Part shown: piece by piece, positions 59,601 through 63,180 of the stretch
Layout of the letters: the number at the start of each line of letters is the position of its first letter
Numbering within the stretch: position 1 is the stretch's first letter
NCBI GenBank assembly: GCA_038049695.1
Contig: CP142456.1
Coordinates: 69,281,922 to 69,345,921 of the forward strand
DNA length: 64,000 nt
DNA from: Cinnamomum chago
Taxonomy: Eukaryota > Streptophyta > Magnoliopsida > Laurales > Lauraceae
Direction of reading: 5' to 3'
Made by a program: the position numbers and the translations under genes
Notes under the pieces: generated by a model
The model's database searches: none
What the model was told of the DNA's origin: nothing
What the model saw: the letters and a program-made list of their open reading frames with translations, nothing else

Positions 59601-62600
59601 ATAAAAAAAGGGGGAAATTTTGATATTAAACTAGTATGAGATACCAAACTTTCTGAAAAAATGAATAGGTTATAAACTGAAAATTAATACAGACCGGAAT
59701 TTATCTTTGGTAATAGATCACTACCTCAAAATAGTTCATCTCATTATTTTTCAGTTCTTTTTCATCACTTGTCTTCGATTTCTCAACTTGATTTGTACAT
59801 TAAATGTGTAATCATTTTATGTTCTAGTTGCAAACACATTGATTTATTTTGGTATGATTTTGCAACATTATTTTCAGATTTTTGGGGTTCCCTCATTTTC
59901 AGTTTTTATAAAATCCATAATATTATTTTTGGGTTTGTTTTTACAAATTACATAAGCAAAGGTTGATTACGATTAGCTCAAATCAATTTGATTTATGCCA
60001 ATCCGTCCTCCTAATAATTTATTATTGGATCTTCATCTTTCTACTAAATTCGTGGTAAAATCAATGCTCTAACTGACAGAGCCACATGAGCATTAACACA
60101 TAAATTACATGTATTTGACTTCTATTTTATAAACTTCAGCCAAAAAAGTGAATGAAATGACTGCACCTGAACGGATTCAACAGCAACGAATGACCCATAT
60201 AAAGAACCTGTATGACATTTAAGGGTCCAATACATTCTCAATTAAAACTTGATATGCAAATAAACCACAAAAGTCAAACATTATTTTAACATTCTAAATT
60301 CTTCTGTGATATTCTTCAATATTTTTTGCTCAAAAAATTGTTTTAAACTGATAAAGTTCCCGAGATGTATCATTTTTCAAACCACTCATAGTCTTCCAAT
60401 ACAGCTGTTTTAAACCTTGAAGTTGAAAGCCAAAGGATCAAATCAAAATTGTAAACCACGAATGCTGTAGTGTGTTAGGTTTTGATACATGAGAGAAACT
60501 ATTAGACAAAATGGAGTGGTTGATGGGGAAATTTAAAATAACACTAAAGTAGGTAGGCAAGTTGGGAGATAAGCTAGTGAATATCATGTGATTGTGGAAA
60601 GCCGCTTCAACCAAACTAAAATCGTGGCCGCAGCTGTCATTGCGGTTGACCCTGAAAAATGATACGGGGTAGCATCGCATCACAGAGTTTTTTCTATCCC
60701 CCCAAAAAAATTGAGAAATATCCCAAAAAAATCCAGAACATTAGAAAATGTTAGAAAACAATTTTTTTTTTCCATTAGCACACACAAAAAACCAAACTAT
60801 TAGTCCCCCTAAGTCATGACATCCTATACTGATGTTTCATTTAAAACTGTTCAAAGTTTGTTCATAAATGGAAAAACCTCTGCCGAGCACCGGTGCTCAC
60901 GATAAGGTGAGCACCGTGTCACCTAGTGGGGCCCACCTTATGATCCATCTAAGCAGACCATAAAATTAAGGGCCCCCCTGATAGTCACCAATCCCAGGTT
61001 AGGGTTAGGCACCCATCCGAATGGATTGGACAATTGGTTCAAGTGCATACTCATTTTGGATGGTGAGAACTTGTTAGCCGTTGATCAAGTGGTTAGGATG
61101 ATGATTCTAGCCTCCATCACCAAACACAAGGAAGTGGGTGGGAGATCTTTTGATCCCCCAAGCGCCACCCCCAGGTGAGGCCCACAAGATAGTGTGCTCA
61201 CCTTATCGTGAGCATTGGTGCTTAGCAAAAGGGGCCCTAATTAAATAGATTAACACATATTAAAACAAGTAGAAATATCACAAAATTTGCAGAATGCAAC
61301 CACAATTATGAGTTATATGTTAGTGTTAAATACTTAACTTAAGAAACATGCTTCAAACTTTTGCTCCAGAACTCTAGATCTATGATGCAAACCAGACCCA
61401 TGACCCATGGGTCGACCCAGGCTGTTAGGTCCAGCCCACAAGCCTAAATGGACCTGTCACTTGATTGGTAGTTTAATATATTTAGAAATCCTTAAAATAA
61501 GAGATTTAGGTTGATTTGGATTAGTTTTAGCAAAGATTTAGGAGACTCAGTTTCCTTATTCTTGAAGATATATTTTCCTTTTAGACGTCCAACTTCATTA
61601 TATATATTTGTAATCTCTTCGCTGGGATATACAGCTTTGATGATTTAATAAAAGATTTTCTTTGGTTTCTTTTTCTTCTATGGAGAGCCTCTCTATTAGA
61701 GAGTGCTTGTGTTTAGGAATCCATCTCGGGATTCAGATCTTGGCCCCTCTCATTGAATCCTTCACAGATTCAGCCCAAACCCTTCATGGAATTGGTCCCT
61801 TTTCCATTTGCAGATCTAGGGTTGCATTAATCTAACATGTTTCAACCGTTTCTAAGCTATTTGGAGAAAGAATCTTGGAAAAGAAATCAAGAAAAGTGTT
61901 ATAAAAAAAATCAAGAAAGGACCTCAAAATGCTTACCTATAAGGTTTTGGTTGAGCTGTTTGGTTTTGCCGTGAAAATCCATCAAAATCTTATGATTTGG
62001 TTGAGTTTTAGTGGAAAGAGTGGTTGGAGGAGCCTCTCTTGTGCTTGCACTTGGAGAGGAGGAAATGAAAGCGATGAGGGAGAAATGAGGCTTTTGAGAA
62101 AAGGTCCACGGCCAATATTTTCAATATATCGGCTCAAACCGAAGTTTTGATGATACCAGCCAATATATTGGCGATAATTTGTTATCCGCGATCGCAGACT
62201 GATAAAATGTAAAATATCGTTGCAGTGACGATTGATAATGATTCATAATGGCCGATATGAACCTGTATCAACCCATATTTTGAACCAAGTTATCAAAGGG
62301 ACATTTATACAAGATGGCCCTGAATCACTATATGGAGACGATTATTGGGCAACAAAGAAATGTCAAGATGACAAAATATATGTGGCCAAGACATGAAAAT
62401 ACATTGTAATGTGGAAGGCTAGAATTAGAAATGAATACGTAGGAGCAAAACAACAAATAGCACCAATTTAATAGACAATAAATGAATGGCCCCTAAGGTT
62501 GTTTCAGCATGTACTTAGAAGACTAAAAATAGCCCATGCATGGGAACTGAATGTTGTCAGTACAAGCTACTAAAAGAAGCGCGGCCAATAAAGATTTGGA

Positions 62601-63180
62601 AGGACGTACTTGGATAAAACATGTAAGGTTGCAGAGAGAGAATGTTTCCAGGATGAATGGCAAAGAGAACACAGATATCACAAGGCTTCGTTAATGATGG
62701 AGATGATGGCATAGTTGTCAATTTCTTTTCTATATTCTAGCTGGACTGTTTCTTCCCTGGAGTATATAACAGAGACACTGTCCCCCCCACCCCCACCCCT
62801 GCAGCACTCTTCTGGCCAGAATCCTGGCCCATTCCAATCATTATGATTCAGTCTAGATACGTTGGCTCGAACCCATTTAGAGCCCTTGTTCACATTCCAA
62901 TTAAAATGCATACCCAAATATATCAATAATCATAACAACCAAAGATGATTACAATAAACGTGTATACACACACATGCACACACAGAGAGAGAGAGAGAGT
63001 ACCACAAATGTCATCATCATCAGTGTCCCAGTAAGGGGGTGAAGTAGAGGGAGTTCCATTTTCCACCTCCTCAGAGGACCGCCATTCCGACAGGGACTCC
63101 CCGGACTGGCACCGCTGTCCACTCGAGATCCCCTCTGAAGACATCCCAACTCCACTATCCCCGCTCACACTCCCAGCCAT
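12358..63180 (-). CDS. TRAF1A: MATH-domain protein of the TRAF1a/TRAF1b (MUSE14/MUSE13) family, 12 coding exons, 1131 aa
   Basis: Exons (high to low): 63003-63180, 59254-59365, 44395-44483, 44210-44278, 43963-44092, 35112-35270, 34563-34911, 29632-29744, 24633-24783, 17157-17632, 16882-17083, 12358-13725. All introns are GT-AG and all phases agree, giving 3396 coding bases. Layout: acidic N-terminus ending WDTDDDD (to 57), MATH/TRAF-C domain (about 64-193), a conserved Cys-containing helical region (194-400), a charged coiled coil (about 400-455), a Ser/Asp-rich linker, a short coiled coil (about 660-690) and a Ser/Pro-rich C-terminus with DEFPHLDIINSLLEEDH (about 973-990). In Arabidopsis the pair acts as adaptors that help SCF-CPR1 turn over NLR immune receptors and, with SINAT ligases, tune ATG6 stability in autophagy. 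The usual length is near 1050-1140 aa. No break is seen. Which paralogue this is cannot be told. Confidence 0.9.
14607..14788. repeat. (GA)14 microsatellite and three 41-bp tandem repeats in intron 11
   Basis: (GA)14 lies at 14607-14634. Three almost identical 41-base units starting AACATAGAGAATACTC lie at 14666-14706, 14707-14747 and 14748-14788; only the last differs near its end. The high identity suggests recent expansion. Confidence 0.9.
14789..15882. other. Intron 11 interior, no gene seen
   Basis: AT-rich intron sequence. A short direct repeat (CAGTTGCAAAATAAATAATAG type) lies near 15184-15243. No ORF with a recognisable domain was found on either strand. Confidence 0.3.
15883..16604. 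mobile_element. hAT-like element, 722 bp, in intron 11
   Basis: The ends CAAGGGTAGAAA and, read inward from the right, TAGGGGTGGGAAAC are loosely inverted. Eight-base flanks GCCACAAC (15875-15882) and GCCGCAAC (16605-16612) match at 7 of 8, the difference being a transition. The interior is rich in GGGTCGGGTT/AACCCAACCC motifs. A second hAT-like end (CAGGGGTGGACCCAGG, 16382) lies inside without a visible partner. Confidence 0.6.
16882..17083 (-). CDS. TRAF1A: TRAF1-like exon 11
   Basis: It encodes GKNQHKQNSGDW and ends in SLKDRIHMLKQHLIEK, the first half of a short coiled coil continued by exon 12 (DKVVSLQKKW). The acceptor is TACTGCAG and the donor AAG/GTGGAA. Confidence 0.85.
17157..17632 (-). 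CDS. TRAF1A: TRAF1-like exon 10 (Ser/Asp-rich linker)
   Basis: It encodes a basic start (SKQKRSSRKGKDRAKDEKFG), the conserved LEDISDASDTDDD, and Ser/Thr-rich sequence to NNKSQTSSS. The acceptor is TTGTCCAG and the donor CAG/GTAACT. It is followed by the shortest intron, 73 bp. Confidence 0.9.
17633..18094. other. Intron 9, 5'-distal part, no gene seen
   Basis: Plain AT-rich intron sequence between exon 10 and the solo LTR. Nothing recognisable. Confidence 0.35.
18100..18501 (+). mobile_element. Solo LTR, TGATGC family A, target duplication CTAGG
   Basis: The 402-bp sequence starts TGATGCAGCCTGACCC, has a TATA-like CTATATATATTATATA near 18310 and ends GCTGCGCCA. Five-base CTAGG flanks it exactly (18095-18099 and 18502-18506). 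The same repeat occurs at 54074-54464 with its own target duplication. No internal region is present, so it is a solo LTR left after recombination. Confidence 0.85.
18640..18911 (+). repeat. 5' LTR of the intron 9 copia element
   Basis: 272 bases, TGTTAAACAGG to TTGTCA, directly followed by the initiator-Met-type primer-binding site at 18912. Confidence 0.9.
23619..23899 (+). repeat. 3' LTR of the intron 9 copia element
   Basis: 281 bases, preceded by a run of 15 G. It matches the 5' LTR almost throughout; a 7-base repeat near its start makes it slightly longer. Confidence 0.9.
24291..24632. other. Intron 9, part next to exon 9, no gene seen
   Basis: Plain intron sequence; nothing beyond the exon 9 donor at its upper end. 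Confidence 0.35.
24633..24783 (-). CDS. TRAF1A: TRAF1-like exon 9 (coiled coil)
   Basis: It encodes SKIEAAYQDAVALRRQEELI and an alternating Glu/Lys stretch ending EKRAKKKQ, a charged coiled coil. The acceptor is GTTTCAG and the donor CAG/GTCTGC. Confidence 0.92.
24784..26542. other. Intron 8, part next to exon 9, unrecognised
   Basis: The first kilobase is AT-rich intron. From about 25310 to 26540 base composition is more balanced and several short frames exist on both strands, none with a domain I recognise. Style and codon content resemble a decayed transposon coding region, perhaps LINE ORF1, but I could not align it with the LINE pieces elsewhere in the window. Confidence 0.3.
26548..28551 (-). 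mobile_element. Internally deleted Sirevirus-type copia element
   Basis: Read on the - strand: 5' LTR (28551 down to 27890), primer-binding site TTGGTATCAGAGCGGG, gag pieces with CCHC knuckles (27888 to about 26920), three purine tracts of GGGGGAG type (about 26753, 26662 and 26646), and a 22-base remnant of the 3' LTR (26569 down to 26548). Most of pol is absent. Flanks GGGCG (26543-26547) and GGGCA (28552-28556) fit a target duplication with one transition. The copy is clearly broken. Confidence 0.75.
27890..28551 (-). repeat. 5' LTR of the deleted Sirevirus-type element
   Basis: 662 bases. On the - strand it runs TGTAAGTGACAG...GCAGAACTTTCA. It holds two palindromic boxes (CTCGCCATAGCGAG and TCTCACTATAATGAGA, 28464-28506) like those of the + strand Sirevirus LTR, and a CGTGGTTTTTCTCCC...GGGTTTCCACG hairpin region near 28030-28060. 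Confidence 0.75.
28639..28857. mobile_element. hAT-like MITE, 219 bp, target duplication ATAGCCCA
   Basis: The ends TAGTGGCGGACCCAGG and, read inward, CAGGGGCGGACCCAAG are inverted. A perfect 8-base duplication ATAGCCCA flanks it (28631-28638 and 28858-28865). The core holds repeated ATGGATTT/GGATTTT-type segments and no ORF. Confidence 0.8.
28866..29631. other. Intron 8, part next to exon 8, no gene seen
   Basis: Mixed intron sequence with a (TA)n tract at 29509-29528. No recognisable domain, RNA gene or paired repeat. Confidence 0.35.
29632..29744 (-). CDS. TRAF1A: TRAF1-like exon 8
   Basis: 113 bases encode EGSSGDDFNKDSIERDERRL and TELGRRTVEIFVLAHIF. The acceptor is TATTTAG and the donor AG/GTATGT. 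It ends with two bases of a Ser codon completed by exon 9. Confidence 0.92.
30072..30437. mobile_element. hAT MITE, 366 bp, CGCTACGTAGCG family, target duplication GTTCTGAT
   Basis: The left end is CAAGGGTTAAAAGAGCGG and the inward-read right end CAGGGTTCAAAATAACACG. A perfect 8-base duplication GTTCTGAT lies at 30064-30071 and 30438-30445. The sub-terminal regions are full of GTAGCGG/CCGCTAC motifs with a palindromic CGCTACGTAGCG at 30121, shared with the elements at 40812 and 54621. Confidence 0.8.
30455..31610. repeat. Degenerate ATCATCAAACA-type repeat field, about 1.2 kb
   Basis: The stretch is dominated by variations on CATCATCAAACAAAACCCAT and GATCCATCATC with irregular spacing. The units are too divergent for a fixed period. 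The strand is strongly A/C-rich and G-poor. It looks like an old, decayed minisatellite within intron 7. Confidence 0.7.
31870..32980 (-). mobile_element. Ty1/copia gag remnants with primer-binding site
   Basis: On the - strand, TGGTATCAGAGCACCGAC (32737 downward) is a copia primer-binding site preceded by an LTR-like end ...TATTGTAACA (from 32738). Gag-like coding remnants (MSKQLQSSYMSPEF, MWIHLSKLHHQANKSRKFYF, NEEDSMTRN) lie below it. A second copy of the lower gag segment occurs at about 32797-32975, and the LTR-like tip TGTTACAATAT recurs at 31869. It is heavily broken, a partial fossil. Confidence 0.6.
32981..34562. other. Intron 7, part next to exon 7, no gene seen
   Basis: No domain-bearing frame. 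A short internal repetition (CACACCAATTCACA / GGGCTCTCCTC, about 33308-33450) suggests an LTR or MITE remnant, but no ends could be paired. Confidence 0.3.
34563..34911 (-). CDS. TRAF1A: TRAF1-like exon 7
   Basis: It encodes FHAFWFGVDQNARRHLSRDK, then FFIEKEVTSTLVMDSLYSG and LLERAAMEPLPPKDEKGPQN. The frame is open upstream of the first methionine as expected for an internal exon. The acceptor is GTTGCAG and the donor AAG/GTAAGC. Confidence 0.92.
35112..35270 (-). CDS. TRAF1A: TRAF1-like exon 6
   Basis: It encodes EKAHRPFRCLDCQYRRELVR and VYLSNVELICRRFVEEKRG, the conserved segment just after the MATH domain. The acceptor is ATTTCAG and the donor AG/GTATAT. Confidence 0.92.
35750..36545. repeat. 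About 75-bp tandem units interrupted by a 0.55-kb insertion
   Basis: Units containing CCTTGGATTG, TATTTTTCTG and GAAGGGTTTTACTT occur at about 35759-35868 and resume at about 36448-36545. The stretch between interrupts one unit and carries GTTTCGG motifs in opposite orientation near both ends (35887 and 36393), so a MITE insertion is likely although no target duplication was resolved. Confidence 0.5.
37005..37106. repeat. Two tandem copies of a 53-bp unit
   Basis: CCTGGAGATACT and ATTCATTCAAGATGGATAAT recur in order at 37007 and 37060, with two substitutions between the units. Intron 5 sequence with no coding meaning. Confidence 0.75.
37250..38100 (+). mobile_element. L1-type LINE, 5' leader and ORF1 start (fragment)
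   Basis: The segment aligns by eye with 50610-51360: shared blocks include AGAGAAATCTTTTTCCATC, GTGGAGCAGGGG, AAATACAAGTTAATATGGCTC and the protein words KIQVNMA, PDAKPSS, EKEVDEVL/EKKVDEVL. An open frame (37541-38107) has the style of plant L1 ORF1 upstream of its DUF4283 region. The LINE seems to continue at 40725 after an unrelated stretch. Confidence 0.6.
38101..38688. other. Sequence splitting the LINE ORF1, unrecognised
   Basis: AT-rich. Together with 39802-40720 it separates the two halves of an ORF1 region. The upper part ends in AGCTCACCCTATTCACGACACCACC(C)n, which resembles the tail of some plant LTRs, so a solo LTR is a possibility; its ends were not established. Confidence 0.3.
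38704..39786 (+). mobile_element. 5'-truncated L1-type LINE with RNase H, 15-bp target duplication
   Basis: The insert begins in the Cys/His region after reverse transcriptase (NACPMCQ...HLLLNC) and runs through a linker into an RNase H domain: WTPPRNGAFKLNFDGSA, KAELLSLKIGL and VEGDSSCAIKW show the D-E-D catalytic residues. The frame is lost near the end, where the usual ANxxADSLAKEG reads on in another frame. A 3' UTR and poly-A tail (39772-39787) follow. ACTATGATTTGTTGA flanks it exactly (38689-38703 and 39787-39801), proof of target-primed insertion. Confidence 0.9.
39802..40724. other. Intron 5, unrecognised stretch with short direct repeats
   Basis: AT-rich. GGTTATTGCTTAGCC and AAAAGCAT(A/C)TT recur two to four times around 40330-40450. 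It ends in a run of 18 C (40682-40699). No gene. Confidence 0.35.
40725..40811 (+). mobile_element. L1-type LINE ORF1 piece (left of the hAT insertion)
   Basis: It encodes SSPPSWLEVRGVPLHTW, a DUF4283-type ORF1 motif. The homologous place in the other LINE copy (51419-51470) reads PSWMKVRGVPLHVWHEDAF without interruption. The sequence resumes at 42264 after the hAT element. Confidence 0.65.
40812..42263. mobile_element. hAT element, 1452 bp, CGCTACGTAGCG family, inserted in LINE ORF1
   Basis: The ends CATGGATCAAAATAGCGG and, read inward, CAAGGATGAAAATAGCGG are inverted. Eight-base flanks CTTACATA (40804-40811) and CTTACATG (42264-42271) match at 7 of 8. The interior is closely similar to 54621-55310, except that a further element (41351-42052) sits inside. 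No transposase is visible, so it is non-autonomous. Confidence 0.8.
41351..42052. mobile_element. Second hAT-like element, 702 bp, nested in the first
   Basis: The ends CATAGTTTTCAAAATCGG and, read inward, CATAGTTATCAGAATCG are inverted. Flanks AACACGGG (41343-41350) and AATACAGG (42053-42060) match at 6 of 8 with two transitions. The related copy at 54621 lacks this segment and reads straight through GATACAGGACC, which supports the insertion call. It contains many AATCGT(A/G)AGATTC motifs. Confidence 0.75.
42264..42740 (+). mobile_element. L1-type LINE ORF1 piece (right of the hAT insertion)
   Basis: It resumes the LINE with GTGTGGCATGAGGAAG..., parallel to 51466 onward, through GCGGAGGCGAGAAG and into ALAIQNFRSPPKFEDFGLLG (short frame 42455-42739). 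It is degenerate, and no ORF2 follows here. Confidence 0.6.
42741..43962. other. Intron 5, part next to exon 5, no gene seen
   Basis: AT-rich. A (GA)n tract lies at 43938-43959, directly below the exon 5 donor. No recognisable gene or element. Confidence 0.35.
43963..44092 (-). CDS. TRAF1A: TRAF1-like exon 5 (end of MATH domain)
   Basis: It encodes DTLHRFWKKEHDWGWKKFME and the last MATH strand TLVIKAQVQVIR. The acceptor is TTATGCAG. The donor is AG/GTACTC followed by (TC)10, the same arrangement as exon 1. Confidence 0.92.
44210..44278 (-). CDS. TRAF1A: TRAF1-like exon 4 (MATH domain)
   Basis: 69 bases encode WSHFAQFTIAVVNKDPKKSK and YS, completing the Gly codon from exon 3. The acceptor is TTGGCAG and the donor G/GTTAGG. 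It is bounded by introns of only 116 and 117 bp, in contrast to its giant neighbours. Confidence 0.9.
44395..44483 (-). CDS. TRAF1A: TRAF1-like exon 3 (MATH domain)
   Basis: 89 bases encode YILIYPQGCDVCNHLSLFL and CVANHEKLLPG, the most conserved MATH stretch of the family. The acceptor is TCTGCAG and the donor G/GTATGTG. The upstream intron is 14.8 kb, the longest in the gene. Confidence 0.9.
44484..45469. other. Intron 2, part next to exon 3; hAT-like GC-rich patches
   Basis: GCACGGCACGG/GGCACGACAC patches (44630-44670 and 44930-45060), with TTTGACATCTCTA at 45049, resemble the ends of hAT MITEs, but the left end and target duplication could not be matched. Otherwise plain intron. Confidence 0.3.
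45470..45835. mobile_element. MITE with about 30-bp inverted ends, inserted in a TA tract
   Basis: The left arm GAACCGGTCCTAAAAGGACC and the inward-read right arm GGAACCGGTCCTATAAGGAC are inverted repeats. The element lies between ATATATATA and CTATATGTG tracts, so a TA-type duplication cannot be separated from the microsatellite. Its core includes GTGGGGCCCACCGTGACC. Confidence 0.6.
45854..46057 (-). mobile_element. Very small TRIM-like LTR element, 204 bp with 65-bp LTRs
   Basis: Two 65-base direct repeats (45854-45918 and 45993-46057) start TGTTAATGACC and end AACA on the + strand; they differ at 7 positions. On the - strand the upper repeat is followed at once by TGGTATTAGAACC (45992 downward), an initiator-Met-type primer-binding site. 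The 74-base core ends in the purine tract GGCAAGGGGGG just before the lower repeat. So LTR, primer site, purine tract and LTR are all present in 204 bases. Flanks GTGAG and ATATA do not match, but both sides run into microsatellites. A chance duplication around a primer-site-like motif is the alternative. Confidence 0.65.
46085..50577 (-). mobile_element. L1-type LINE, ORF2 part from endonuclease end to 3' end (split by a hAT element)
   Basis: Read on the - strand: the end of the endonuclease (GSFTWLNHQSPPTMSRLDRF, near 50570-50515), the linker (WGPASFQFELMW..., GDKNSRFF), reverse transcriptase (SPKGFFLANWGLRQWDSLSP, about 49270), the thumb and Cys/His region, then LATLWILWKERNARC near 46430-46380. 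The 3' end lies near 46085, beside a TA/TG microsatellite. A hAT element (46567-47791) splits it. Several frameshifts and stops make it non-functional. Confidence 0.8.
46567..47791. mobile_element. hAT-like element, 1225 bp, inside the LINE, with a GC-rich internal patch
   Basis: The ends CATGGTTCAAAATCGCGG and, read inward, CAAGGTTTAAAAATATTGG are inverted. Flanks GTCCAAAG (46559-46566) and GACCAAAG (47792-47799) match at 7 of 8. The first 250 bp and last 140 bp resemble the element at about 60600-62289. Between them is an unrelated GC- and GA-rich patch (47320-47610) that the other copy lacks. Confidence 0.75.
50578..51848 (+). mobile_element. L1-type LINE leader and ORF1 in inverted orientation (5' half of the LINE at 46-50.6 kb)
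   Basis: The leader and ORF1 of the same LINE type as 37250-38100 lie here on the + strand, directly abutting the - strand endonuclease end at about 50577. Landmarks are QVNMARF, DEPDAKPSS-like words, PSWMKVRGVPLHVWHEDAFK and GCGGAGGCGAGAAG, ending near AAAATTTTGAAGATACC (51848). Order and orientation fit a twin-primed 5' inversion, not two independent insertions. Degenerate, with several stops. Confidence 0.6.
51887..52244. mobile_element. Possible MITE with CGCCCCT-bearing inverted ends
   Basis: TAGGAAAAAACCGAAAACGC at the left and, read inward from the right, TAGGAAATTCTAAAAAACGC are imperfect inverted repeats. The right end abuts a (TA)n tract. The superfamily is not assigned. Confidence 0.45.
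52279..52431. mobile_element. MITE, 153 bp, foldback type, inside a microsatellite
   Basis: The arms of about 46 bases are inverted: GGGAGATGGTCCTATGAGAG and, read inward, GGGAGATGCTCCTATGAGAA, continuing to CACCTTACTATG. It sits between (TA)n(TG)n and a TATATGTATATACATG tract, so the duplication is not readable. Confidence 0.7.
52432..52566. repeat. TACATG/CACATG microsatellite
   Basis: A degenerate alternating purine-pyrimidine tract made of TACATG, CACATG and CACGTG units. It produces Cys/His-rich false ORFs on both strands. Confidence 0.85.
52918..54054 (+). mobile_element. TRIM with 154-bp LTRs, its 3' LTR split by a hAT MITE
   Basis: LTR 1 at 52918-53071 starts TGTTAGAGATAGGAG and ends ATTTTCA; TGGTGTTAGAGCCATGG follows as a primer-binding site of Met type with transitions. 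The core is 396 bp and ends in CAGGAGGG. LTR 2 (53468-54054) starts TGTTAGAGATAGTAG, is interrupted by a 425-bp MITE, and equals 154 bp without it. Flanks CACCC and TACCA are not a clear duplication. The LTR start resembles the TRIM at 7220-7925. No coding capacity. Confidence 0.75.
53498..53922. mobile_element. hAT MITE, 425 bp, in the TRIM 3' LTR
   Basis: The ends CATAGATGTCAATTCTGTTC and, read inward, CATAGTTGTCAATTCCGTTC are clear inverted repeats. Flanks ATAAGGAG (53490-53497) and ATTAGGAG (53923-53930) match at 7 of 8. Removing it restores the TRIM LTR. The interior is GGAATTGG/CCGGAATT-rich. Confidence 0.85.
54074..54464 (+). mobile_element. Solo LTR, TGATGC family A, target duplication TGTGT
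   Basis: 391 bp, TGATGCATCCCGAC to GGGTTGCACCA, homologous over its length to 18100-18501 (shared GACTAGGACCCGCAGG and TTGAGTAGGAATAGGTAT). Five-base TGTGT flanks it (54069-54073 and 54465-54469). It lies only 20 bp from the TRIM. Confidence 0.8.
54621..55310. mobile_element. hAT element, 690 bp, CGCTACGTAGCG family, target duplication CACTCATC
   Basis: The ends CATGAATGAAAATATCGG and, read inward, CATCGATGAAAATAGCGG are inverted. A perfect 8-base duplication CACTCATC flanks it (54613-54620 and 55311-55318). It is the uninterrupted relative of 40812-42263. No transposase. Confidence 0.85.
55481..55913 (+). repeat. 5' LTR of the gag-only element
   Basis: 433 bp. It contains a CTCGAGATCTCTAAC segment that is doubled here and single in the 3' LTR. 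TATA-like CCTATATAATGATG lies near 55663. Confidence 0.85.
58623..59035 (+). repeat. 3' LTR of the gag-only element
   Basis: 413 bp, TGATGCAAGACAGATCCC to CCACATTA, following the purine tract and followed by CCCCA. Confidence 0.85.
59254..59365 (-). CDS. TRAF1A: TRAF1-like exon 2 (start of MATH domain)
   Basis: It encodes AKPSELYEKFTWKIEQF and INKRELRSKAFEVGGYK, the first strands of the MATH fold. The acceptor is CCTGTAG and the donor G/GTAAAA. It joins exon 1 through a Gly codon and exon 3 through the Trp codon of GYKWYILIYP. This exon was too short to stand out as an ORF. Confidence 0.9.
59366..60599. other. Intron 1, part next to exon 2, no gene seen
   Basis: AT-rich intron with no recognisable frame, repeat pair or RNA gene. 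Confidence 0.35.
60870..61240. mobile_element. MITE with 33-bp inverted arms (GAGCACCGGTGCTCACG type)
   Basis: The left arm (60882-60914) and right arm (61194-61226) are inverted copies differing at a few positions; each contains GCTCACGATAAGGTGAGCAC or its complement. The core contains GTGGGGCCCACCTTATGATCC. The exact outer ends are uncertain. Confidence 0.7.
61383..61829 (+). mobile_element. Solo LTR, TGATGC family B, target duplication ATCTA
   Basis: 447 bp, TGATGCAAACCAGACCC to AGGGTTGCATTA. Perfect ATCTA lies on both sides (61378-61382 and 61830-61834). The CCATGGGTCGACCC motif and the TGATGC...GCATTA ends link it to the LTRs of the gag-only element at 55481-59035. Confidence 0.85.
62290..63002. 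other. Intron 1, part next to exon 1
   Basis: Plain intron ending in a (TC)n/(TG)n tract on the - strand (+ strand 62968-62998) directly below the exon 1 donor. No gene. Confidence 0.35.
63003..63180 (-). CDS. TRAF1A: TRAF1-like exon 1 (residues 1-59)
   Basis: It begins MAGSVSGDSGVGMSSEG and ends PPYWDTDDDDIC with one base of the next codon. The ATG at 63180 is chosen because the family starts MAGS; an in-frame ATG at 63204 would add eight residues. The donor is GTACTC followed directly by a (TC)n tract. Confidence 0.88.

Larger units (their letters stand above)
60600..62289. mobile_element. hAT-like element related to 46567-47791, holding a MITE and a solo LTR
   Basis: The right end ...CATATTTTGAACCAAG (to 62289) matches the family end. 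The left end is degenerate, near TTCAACCAAACTAAAATCG (about 60605). Internal blocks such as AGTCCCCCTAAGTCATGACATCC and ATTAG(C/T)ACACAC are shared with 46567-47791. No clean 8-base duplication was found. It is interrupted by a foldback MITE (about 60870-61240) and a solo LTR (61383-61829). Confidence 0.5.
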
